Source of the DNA: Oscillospiraceae bacterium | GTDB lineage: Bacteria; Bacillota; Clostridia; Oscillospirales; Ruminococcaceae | DNA: 12,984 nt | Reading direction: 5' to 3' | Assembly (NCBI GenBank): GCA_017528675.1 | Contig: JAFXOO010000170.1 | Coordinates: 1 to 12,984 of the forward strand | Shown here: piece after piece, positions 1 to 5,327 of the stretch | How the letters are laid out: each line of letters begins with the position of its first letter | Numbering within the stretch: position 1 is the stretch's first letter | Notes under the pieces: model-generated | The model's input: the letters and a program-made list of their open reading frames with translations, nothing else | Database searches by the model: none | What the model was told of the DNA's origin: nothing | Program-made: the position numbers and the translations under genes

Positions 1-1220
1 GATGCTGCGAGCAAAAGCATGAATACAATGAAATAATAGCCGATTCCGTGAACCACTTCCCTGTCCACCGGCTTTCCGTCGCAGCGCACCACGACGACCG
101 AACGGGGGCTCAGGATGCAGCGGATTTCCTTGATGGCGCTCTTGAACAGCACCAGAATACGCTTGACTTTCAGACCGCCGCCCGTGGAGCCTGCACAGCC
201 GCCGACGAACATCAGCAGCATCAGAATCATCTGTGAGAAGAACGGCCAGTTTGTGTAATCTGCTGTCGCAAAGCCTGCCGTGGAGATGATCGTGAACACC
301 TGGAAGGAGGCGTAGCGCAGCGCTGTGAGGATGTTGCCGCCGTAGTGACGGGTAATGTTCAGCGTGATGAGTGTGATGGAAACTGCGCAGATGCCGAAAA
401 ATACCCGCAGCTCCTCGTTCTTGAGCACCTGGGTGAACTTCCTGGAGAGAAGCAGGAAGTACATCGTGAAATTGACAGAGAACAGCATCATGAACAGCGT
501 CACGATCACTTCAATATAGACGCTGTTGTAGTCCGCAATGCTTCCTGCCCGCACCGAGAAGCCGCCGGTGCCTGCGGTGGAGAAAGCGGTGGTGATGGCG
601 TCAAAGAAGGGCATTCCGCCGATGAGCAGAAGCACCGTTTCCAGCACGGTCAGTGCAATGTAGATCAGGTAGAGAATCCGCACCGAGGAGCTCATTTTGG
701 CAACGAGCTTGCCGGCGGTGGGGCCTGCGGATTCGGCACGGACAAGATGCATTGTGCGGGTATCCGACTGCGGCATGATGGCGAGCATCAGGATCAGTAC
801 GCCCATGCCGCCGATGAAATGCGTGAATGCCCGCCAGAACAGGCACGATCTGGACATTGCCTCGATGTCGTTGAGAATGGTGGAGCCGGTGGTGGTCAGG
901 CCTGAGGCTGTCTCAAAGATGGCATCCGCCAGATGCGGGATTTCGCCGGAGATGAAGTACGGCAGCGCACCGAATACCGAGCAGGCAATCCACGAGCAGG
1001 CGACAACCGCCATGCCCTCACGGGTGTAGACTGACGTATTTTTGGGCTTCCGGAGGGTGGCGAGCGTGCCGAGCAGAATCATGCCGGCACTGGTGGAGGC
1101 AAAGCCGATCAGGCTCGGCAGCTCCCCGTAAATCCCCGCCACAATCATCGGCAGCAGCAGCAGTGCGCCGACTGCACGGACGATCTGGGCAGTGAGATAG
1201 AATATCATTTTATGGTTCAT
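1..1220 (-). CDS. trkH: TrkH-family potassium uptake channel subunit (3' end cut by the window edge)
   Basis: This is the integral membrane, K+-conducting subunit of a Trk/Ktr potassium uptake system, which works with the cytosolic TrkA subunit encoded just upstream. Reading from the ATG at 1220 gives 406 uninterrupted codons before the window ends; the family is usually about 450-490 residues, so the last pore region and C-terminus are missing. Four pore-loop signatures around selectivity-filter glycines are visible: TTTGST (about residue 109), STAGTGGFS (214), STAGFAT (313) and CAGSTGGG (342). Hydrophobic segments lie between them. A GGAGGG ribosome binding site precedes the ATG by about 8 bases, and the trkA stop is 15 bases upstream, so the two genes are almost certainly one transcript and co-translated. 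It could equally be named ktrB; the double-domain TrkA partner favours trkH. Family assignment is firm. Confidence 0.93.
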   Translation of the reverse strand, partial: MNHKMIFYLTAQIVRAVGALLLLPMIVAGIYGELPSLIGFASTSAGMILLGTLATLRKPKNTSVYTREGMAVVACSWIACSVFGALPYFISGEIPHLADAIFETASGLTTTGSTILNDIEAMSRSCLFWRAFTHFIGGMGVLILMLAIMPQSDTRTMHLVRAESAGPTAGKLVAKMSSSVRILYLIYIALTVLETVLLLIGGMPFFDAITTAFSTAGTGGFSVRAGSIADYNSVYIEVIVTLFMMLFSVNFTMYFLLLSRKFTQVLKNEELRVFFGICAVSITLITLNITRHYGGNILTALRYASFQVFTIISTAGFATADYTNWPFFSQMILMLLMFVGGCAGSTGGGLKVKRILVLFKSAIKEIRCILSPRSVVVVRCDGKPVDREVVHGIGYYFIVFMLLLAA

Positions 1221-1235
1221 CCGGGCTGCCCTCCG

Positions 1236-2594
1236 TTATATGCTGAACATCTCGTCCAGGCTGGTGATCTTGCGGTTGGTGGTGACGACTACAACGCTGT
1301 CATTGACCTTGAGCACATCATCGCCGGAGGGGATGATGCGCTTGGCGCCCCGGATGATGCCGGCGATCAGGAAGCCGGCGTTGACATGCAGCTCCTTCAG
1401 CGGCTTGCCGATGTATTTTGCGCCCTCCCGGATGATAAACTCAATGGCTTCAAGCTTGTTGTCCGCAAGGCGGTAGAGGGTGATGATATTGCTGTTCTCG
1501 GAATTCTGCTTGGCACGGACATATTGCAGCACCAGCTCGGCGGTGGTCTCCTTCGGGGAGATGATGTTCTCCAGTCCCACGCTGTCGGAGATGGAGAGCA
1601 GCGAGGCACGGTTGATCTTGGTCACGACCTTCTCCACGCCGATCTTCTTGGCATAGAGTGAGAGGATGATGTTTTCCTCATCAATGCCGGTCAGCATGAT
1701 GCAGGCATCCGCCTTTTCAAGGCCTTCCTCCAGCAGGATATCCTGATCCGTGCCGTCGGCATGGATGACATCCGCCTTGGAGAATTCCGCTGCAAGCTCG
1801 TCGCAGCGCTGCTGGTTCTGCTCGATGACCTTCACCTGGAGCCCCTGTTCAAGGAGCTGCCGCACAAGATAGTGGCCGATCTTGCCGCCGCCGACGATGA
1901 TGGCGGACTTGACACGGGATTTGAAATCACCCGCCTGCTTGTAGAGCTTGGACAGCTCACTGTGCATGGCGGTGATGTAGATCTTGTCGTTCGCCTGAAG
2001 GCGGAAGGAGCCGTCCGGAATCAGGATCTCCTCGCCCCGCTTGACGGCGCAGACCAGCATATGCAGCCGGAGCTTTGCGGAAATGGCAGCGAGCTGTATG
2101 CCGTCGAGGATGCTGTGCTCTGTGACCTTCATCTCTGCAAGCTCCATGCGGCCCTTGGCGAAGGTTTCGACATGGATGGCGTTGGGATAGCGCAGCATAC
2201 GGGAGATGTCATTGGCGGTCTGGAATTCGGGGTTAATCATCATGGAAATCCCCAGTTCCTCACGCATGAACACGAGCTGCTCGGCATAGTGCGGATTGCG
2301 CACACGGGCAACGCTGTGCTTGGCGCCGCATTTGCGTGCCATCAGGCAGCAGAGAATGTTTGTCTCGTCCGAATCGGTCATGGCGATGATGATATTGGCC
2401 TCATCCACGCCCGCTTCAAGCAGATCCTTGACGATCAGGGCATTGCCGGCAAAGCCCTGGATGTCGTTGTTGTTGATCAGATTGGTGACGATCTCACGGT
2501 CAATGTCCATGACGGTGATGTCATGCCCTTCGTTGCATAGGGTTTCTGCGAGAAGGCTGCCGGCCTTGCCGCAGCCTGCGATCAGTATGTTCAC
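1236..2594 (-). CDS. trkA: TrkA-type potassium uptake regulatory (NAD-binding) subunit
   Basis: Cytosolic peripheral subunit that gates the TrkH channel by binding nucleotides. The 452-residue protein is a tandem duplication, as in E. coli TrkA (about 458 residues). The first Rossmann domain has GCGKAG at residues 7-12 and the acidic D30 ending strand two; a TrkA_C-like domain covers about 140-220. The second Rossmann domain has GGGKIG at 235-240 with E258, and a second TrkA_C-like domain covers about 370-450. I chose the GTG start at 2594 because it has AAAAGGAG 8 bases upstream, gives the native N-terminus directly before the first beta strand, and matches family length. The longer frame opening at 2705 would begin inside the -10 element. 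A strong promoter and structured leader lie upstream, and trkH follows 15 bases after the stop. Confidence in family and start is high. Confidence 0.95.
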   Translation of the reverse strand: MNILIAGCGKAGSLLAETLCNEGHDITVMDIDREIVTNLINNNDIQGFAGNALIVKDLLEAGVDEANIIIAMTDSDETNILCCLMARKCGAKHSVARVRNPHYAEQLVFMREELGISMMINPEFQTANDISRMLRYPNAIHVETFAKGRMELAEMKVTEHSILDGIQLAAISAKLRLHMLVCAVKRGEEILIPDGSFRLQANDKIYITAMHSELSKLYKQAGDFKSRVKSAIIVGGGKIGHYLVRQLLEQGLQVKVIEQNQQRCDELAAEFSKADVIHADGTDQDILLEEGLEKADACIMLTGIDEENIILSLYAKKIGVEKVVTKINRASLLSISDSVGLENIISPKETTAELVLQYVRAKQNSENSNIITLYRLADNKLEAIEFIIREGAKYIGKPLKELHVNAGFLIAGIIRGAKRIIPSGDDVLKVNDSVVVVTTNRKITSLDEMFSI

Positions 2595-2697
2595 GGTCAG
2601 TTCTCCTTTTCTGAACCCGTGCAGAATGCCTGCACCGGGAAGCATGGAAGCACCCCTGTACCCGGCGTCTGCCCGGTGCACAGGGAGCTTGCTACTG
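2595..2697 (-). promoter_or_regulatory. Structured 5' leader of trkA with two hairpins
   Basis: Between the predicted start of transcription and the trkA GTG there are two predicted RNA stems. Hairpin A (2685-2654) pairs CCCTGT with ACAGGG and continues, after a 2-base bulge, through ACC/GGT and an inner GGC/GCC. Hairpin B (2639-2616) pairs CCCG-TGCAG with CTGCA-CGGG around a GCATT loop with a single bulged G, and ends about 10 bases before the GGAG of the ribosome binding site. Neither stem is followed by a run of T, so they do not look like terminators. I do not recognise a known riboswitch here; the c-di-AMP ydaO class, common on potassium genes, is longer and its conserved segments are not evident. 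Regulatory function is inference. Confidence 0.45.
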
Positions 2698-2703
2698 ATT
2701 AAC

Positions 2704-2732
2704 ATTATAGTCCTTATTGTTCATTTTGTCAA
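2704..2732 (-). promoter_or_regulatory. Perfect-consensus sigma-A promoter for trkA-trkH
   Basis: On the minus strand TTGACA (2732-2727) and TATAAT (2709-2704) are separated by exactly 17 bases, so both hexamers and the spacer match the vegetative consensus. Transcription would start near 2697, leaving a leader of about 100 bases before the trkA GTG. The -35 box lies 16 bp from the -35 box of the divergent promoter for the gene at 2904. Confidence 0.9.
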
Positions 2733-2748
2733 GATGAAAGCAGACGGC

Positions 2749-2777
2749 TTGCATTTTCCGGTCAGATGTGGTATAAT
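2749..2777 (+). promoter_or_regulatory. Sigma-A promoter for the HMA-like membrane protein gene
   Basis: TTGCAT (2749-2754) and TATAAT (2772-2777) are separated by 17 bases. Predicted start of transcription is near 2784, leaving a leader of about 120 bases. The promoter is divergent to the trkA promoter. Its sequence from 2747 is strikingly similar to the miaB promoter at 3342-3372. Confidence 0.85.
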
Positions 2778-2807
2778 AGGCACGGACGCAGAAGCAAGGG
2801 CAACAAC

Positions 2808-2860
2808 GCACAGAGCTGGTGGCGCAGGAGCGCCGCCAGACCGCCGGGCGGGCTTTGTGC
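2808..2860 (+). ncRNA. Candidate structured leader RNA, compact three-way junction
   Basis: Three stems can be drawn that leave only two bases unpaired at the junction. P1 pairs GCACAGAGC (2808-2816) with GCTTTGTGC (2852-2860), 9 bp with one G-U. P2 pairs TGGTGGCGC (2817-2825) with GCGCCGCCA (2830-2838), 9 bp with one G-U and loop AGGA. P3 pairs CCGC (2841-2844) with GCGG (2848-2851) around a 3-base loop. The element lies inside the predicted leader of the gene at 2904, about 25 bases before its ribosome binding site. I cannot match it to a known riboswitch class. GC-rich sequence forms stems by chance, so this remains a candidate until covariation is shown. Confidence 0.4.
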
Positions 2861-2903
2861 GGTGCTGTCCGGAATCAACAGAAGGAAAGGAAGCTGTTGA
2901 ATT

Positions 2904-3248
2904 ATGACAGTATTACTGATATGTGGAATCCTGTGCATCCTCGGTGCGGCAGCGCTGGGCGTGCTGGCGTTTCTGCCGGGGAGGGCGGCTGCACATACGC
3001 CTGAGCGCCGGGAGCCGCTGCCGGGCGGTGACGGAGTGTATACACTCAGCGTCACGGGGATGAACTCCATTGCCAGGGTGACGGCTGTGGAGGCGGCGCT
3101 CGCAGAGTTTCCGGCGCTCAACGCTGAAACAGACCTGGATGAGGGCACGATTGTGCTGCATTACAAGGGCTATCCTGATCTGGAGATGCTCGATGCCGTG
3201 AAGCAGGCTGTGGAATCCACGGGCTGCAAGGTCTCGGAGATCGAATGA
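2904..3248 (+). CDS. Small membrane-anchored protein with an HMA-like domain lacking CxxC
   Basis: The 114-residue protein has an N-terminal hydrophobic segment (about residues 3-25, a membrane anchor or uncleaved signal), a short charged linker, then a beta-alpha-beta-beta-alpha-beta domain (about 45-114). That domain looks like the heavy-metal-associated (HMA, copper-chaperone) fold: strand YTLSVTGM, helix, two strands ending VLHY, helix LEMLDAVKQAVESTG, last strand. Classic HMA domains have GMxCxxC here, but this protein has GMNSIAR, with Ser55 and Arg58 where the metal cysteines would sit. The only other cysteines are C7 and C11 in the membrane segment and C108. It is therefore unlikely to bind copper in the usual way, and its function is unknown. 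AAAGGAAG lies about 10 bases before the ATG. It is transcribed alone, divergently from trkA, and is followed by a terminator-like hairpin. Confidence 0.8.
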   Translation: MTVLLICGILCILGAAALGVLAFLPGRAAAHTPERREPLPGGDGVYTLSVTGMNSIARVTAVEAALAEFPALNAETDLDEGTIVLHYKGYPDLEMLDAVKQAVESTGCKVSEIE

Positions 3249-3278
3249 TCCGGTTGTGCATGGCCGTACATGAACCCG

Positions 3279-3308
3279 CTGCCCCCGCTGCACATGCAGA
3301 GGGGGCAG
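3279..3308 (+). terminator. Hairpin terminator after the HMA-like gene
   Basis: CTGCCCCC (3279-3286) pairs perfectly with GGGGGCAG (3301-3308), and CTGC/GCAG pair inside around an ACAT loop, giving a long GC-rich stem. It starts 30 bases after the stop codon and is followed by ATTGTTGTCTGT, which is T-rich but not a clean T run. A rho-independent terminator separating this gene from the miaB operon is the best reading. Confidence 0.6.
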
Positions 3309-3343
3309 ATTGTTGTCTGTGCTGCACTGCATCAGAAAAATGC

Positions 3344-3372
3344 TTGCATTTTCCGGCAGAATGTGTTATAAT
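3344..3372 (+). promoter_or_regulatory. Sigma-A promoter for the miaB operon
   Basis: TTGCAT (3344-3349) and TATAAT (3367-3372) have a 17-base spacer. Transcription would start near 3379, giving a leader of about 50 bases to the miaB ATG. The 15 bases 3342-3356 are identical to 2747-2761 in the promoter of the preceding gene. No other convincing promoter was seen between miaB and miaA, so this one probably drives the whole cluster. Confidence 0.83.
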
Positions 3373-3391
3373 ATAGATTGGTTTTTATTGC

Positions 3392-3415
3392 TGGTACAAC
3401 AGATGGTACAACAGA
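3392..3415 (+). repeat. Perfect tandem 12-bp repeat in the miaB leader
   Basis: TGGTACAACAGA occurs at 3392-3403 and again, with no gap, at 3404-3415. The pair sits between the predicted start of transcription and the GGAG ribosome binding site (3418-3421). It may be a recent slippage duplication or a doubled binding site for a DNA- or RNA-binding regulator; the sequence alone cannot decide. Confidence 0.85.
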
Positions 3416-3430
3416 AAGGAGTGATCCGGC

Positions 3431-4822
3431 ATGACGGATCCGCAGCTTGCGGGACTCCCGGAGACGGAGGCCTGCATCCGTGCCGTGCGGGAATGGCTCT
3501 CGCAGCGCCCGGAGCAGCCGCTTGCCTATCTGCACAGCTTCGGCTGTCAGCTCAATGTGGCGGACGGCGAGAAGCTCACGGGTCTGCTGATGGCAATGGG
3601 CTACGGCATGACAGAGGAGCCGGAGAAGGCGTCTCTCATTCTATACAACACCTGCGCTGTGCGGGAGAATGCAGAGGATCGTGTGTTCGGTACGCTCGGC
3701 AGCATCAAGCACCTGAAAACGCAGAATCCCGCCCTCATCCTCTGCGTGACCGGCTGTATGACGGCACAGGAGAGCGTGGCGGAAAAGATCCGGCGCTCCT
3801 ATCCGTATGTGGATATCGTGATCGGCTCATCCGCCGTGCAGCGTCTGCCGCAGATGCTCTATGCAAAGATGCAGGGACAGCGCCATGCGTTCGATACCGA
3901 GACCTACACCGACATCCCGGAGGGCATTCCGACCCGCCGGGAGAGCAGCTTCAAGGCGGCTGTGCCGATCATGTACGGCTGCAACAATTTCTGCACCTAC
4001 TGCATTGTGCCCTATGTCCGGGGCAGGGAGCGCAGCCGCACACAGGCAGCGATTCTTGCGGAGGTGCGGGAGCTGGTGGAGAACGGCTACAGGGAGATCA
4101 TGCTGCTCGGACAGAATGTCAACTCCTTCTCGCCGCCGGACGGCACGGATTTTCCGGCGCTGCTGCGGGAGATCGACAAGATCCCCGGCGATTTCCGGAT
4201 CCGGTTCATGTCCTCCCATCCGAAGGATGCGACCCCGGCGCTGATGGATGCGATCTTGGAATGCGAACATGTCGCAAAGCACCTGCATCTGCCGGTGCAG
4301 TCGGGCAGCAACGATGTGCTGCGGCGGATGAACCGGCGCTATACTGTGGAAAAATACCTCTCGCAGGTGGAGTACATCCGCACGAAATGCCCGGATTTCT
4401 CGCTGACCACCGACCTGATCGTGGGCTTCCCGGACGAGAGCGAGGCGGATTTTGAGGCGACGCTTGCACTTGTGCGGCGTGTGCGGTTCGACAACATGTA
4501 CTCGTTCATCTACTCGAAGCGCACCGGCACAAAGGCCGCCCTGATGGACGACCCCGTGACCGATGCGGAGAAAAGCGCCCGCATGACACGGCTGCTTGCC
4601 CTGCAACGGGAGATTGCCGTGGAGAACAACAGGCGCTTTGTCGGCAGGACGCTGCGTGTCTTGTGCGACGGCGTGAGCAGGAAACGCCCGGAATGCGTCA
4701 CCGGCAGAAGCTCGGAAAACATGCTGGTGGAATTCCCCGGCGATGCCTCGCTCATCGGCAGCTTTGCGGATGTCACGATCACCGAAAGCCACAGCGGCGC
4801 ACTGACCGGTGTGCTGCGCTGA
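3431..4822 (+). CDS. miaB: tRNA-2-methylthio-N6-dimethylallyladenosine synthase MiaB
   Basis: Radical-SAM methylthiotransferase that adds a methylthio group to C2 of i6A37 in tRNA, the step after MiaA, whose gene lies in the same cluster. The 463-residue protein has the N-terminal UPF0004 domain with its three auxiliary-cluster cysteines C39 (FGCQLN), C75 (NTCAVR) and C109 (TGCM). The radical-SAM CxxxCxxC motif is C184, C188, C191 (GCNNFCTYC), followed by PYVRGRERSR. A radical-SAM barrel covers about 175-395 and a TRAM RNA-binding domain about 400-463. FGCQLN plus YVRGRERSR separate MiaB from the relatives RimO and MtaB. The ATG at 3431 has AAGGAG 9 bases upstream. It appears to be the first gene of the cluster, and the ricA-like gene begins 38 bases after its stop. 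Confidence 0.97.
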   Translation: MTDPQLAGLPETEACIRAVREWLSQRPEQPLAYLHSFGCQLNVADGEKLTGLLMAMGYGMTEEPEKASLILYNTCAVRENAEDRVFGTLGSIKHLKTQNPALILCVTGCMTAQESVAEKIRRSYPYVDIVIGSSAVQRLPQMLYAKMQGQRHAFDTETYTDIPEGIPTRRESSFKAAVPIMYGCNNFCTYCIVPYVRGRERSRTQAAILAEVRELVENGYREIMLLGQNVNSFSPPDGTDFPALLREIDKIPGDFRIRFMSSHPKDATPALMDAILECEHVAKHLHLPVQSGSNDVLRRMNRRYTVEKYLSQVEYIRTKCPDFSLTTDLIVGFPDESEADFEATLALVRRVRFDNMYSFIYSKRTGTKAALMDDPVTDAEKSARMTRLLALQREIAVENNRRFVGRTLRVLCDGVSRKRPECVTGRSSENMLVEFPGDASLIGSFADVTITESHSGALTGVLR

Positions 4823-4860
4823 ACCATATTCTACACACATTCTGAAAGGAGAAATCAATC

Positions 4861-5268
4861 ATGGATATCATCGAAATGACCCGTGAACTCGGCAAGGCCA
4901 TCCAGGCCGATGACCGCTATATCGCCTATATGCTCGCACGCCAGGCAAATGACGAGGACGAGCAGCTCCAGAATCTCATCAAGGGCTTCAACCTCAACCG
5001 CATGCAGCTCCAGATGGAGATTGCCAAGCCCGATAAGGACGACGACAAGATTCAGGCGCTCAACGAGACAATCAAGTCCAGCTATCAGCTCATCATGGAG
5101 AATCCCCGCATGGCGGTCTACAATGCTGCCAAGCAGGGGTATGACGAGCTGATGAGCCAGATCAACACCGTCATCACCATGTCCTCCAACGGCATGGATC
5201 CGGACAGCATTGATGTGACGACTGCCTCCTGTACCGGTGACTGCGGTACCTGCGGCGGGTGCCACTGA
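4861..5268 (+). CDS. ricA: YlbF/YmcA-family (RicA-like) protein with a C-terminal cysteine cluster
   Basis: The 135-residue protein is mostly helical and charged, with the YlbF/YmcA (DUF964-type) pattern: an N-terminal helix with LGKAIQADDRY, a middle segment LIKGFNLNRMQLQMEI, and a final helix before the tail. In B. subtilis, YmcA (RicA), YlbF (RicF) and YaaT (RicT) form a complex carrying Fe-S clusters that assists RNase Y-dependent RNA processing. The gene's place directly after miaB and before mutS matches ymcA in B. subtilis, which is why RicA rather than RicF is preferred. The last 12 residues hold four cysteines, C124, C128, C131 and C134, spaced CxxxCxxCxxC and ending in His135, an apparent metal or Fe-S ligand set. 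GAAAGGAG lies 9 bases before the ATG. Family is confident; the exact paralogue and the cluster are inference. Confidence 0.85.
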   Translation: MDIIEMTRELGKAIQADDRYIAYMLARQANDEDEQLQNLIKGFNLNRMQLQMEIAKPDKDDDKIQALNETIKSSYQLIMENPRMAVYNAAKQGYDELMSQINTVITMSSNGMDPDSIDVTTASCTGDCGTCGGCH

Positions 5269-5277
5269 GGCGGGAGC

Positions 5278-5291
5278 CCGCTGAAAAGCGG
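5278..5291 (+). other. Small GNRA-capped hairpin between the ricA-like gene and mutS
   Basis: CCGCT (5278-5282) and AGCGG (5287-5291) pair perfectly around the tetraloop GAAA. There is no T run after it, so it is not a terminator. It could mark an mRNA processing or stability site in the operon transcript, but a chance origin is possible. Confidence 0.35.
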
Positions 5292-5327
5292 ATGAGAATG
5301 CCAAACACAAGATAAGGGGTAAACAGA

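Noticed and set aside
345..905. Plus-strand open frame of 186 codons opposite trkH
   Set aside because: Antisense to trkH, whose four pore loops read cleanly on the minus strand; the plus-strand product is His/Gln/Glu-rich without any domain.
1761..2540. Plus-strand open frame of 259 codons opposite trkA
   Set aside because: Shadow of trkA; the product is an Asp/Gly/Leu/His-rich complement of Rossmann-domain codons with no family match that I can see.
2595..2705. Extended N-terminus for TrkA starting at 2705 (489 residues)
   Set aside because: That ATG would be upstream of the predicted start of transcription and inside the -10 box; the GTG at 2594 has a good ribosome binding site and gives normal family length.
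3310..4455. Plus-strand open frame of 381 codons overlapping the start of miaB in another frame
   Set aside because: It begins before the miaB promoter, has a low-complexity Gly/Ala/Arg/Cys-rich product, and miaB in its own frame has all family motifs.
3827..4858. Minus-strand open frame of 343 codons opposite miaB
   Set aside because: Antisense to intact miaB, no recognisable domain or ribosome binding site; a codon-bias shadow.
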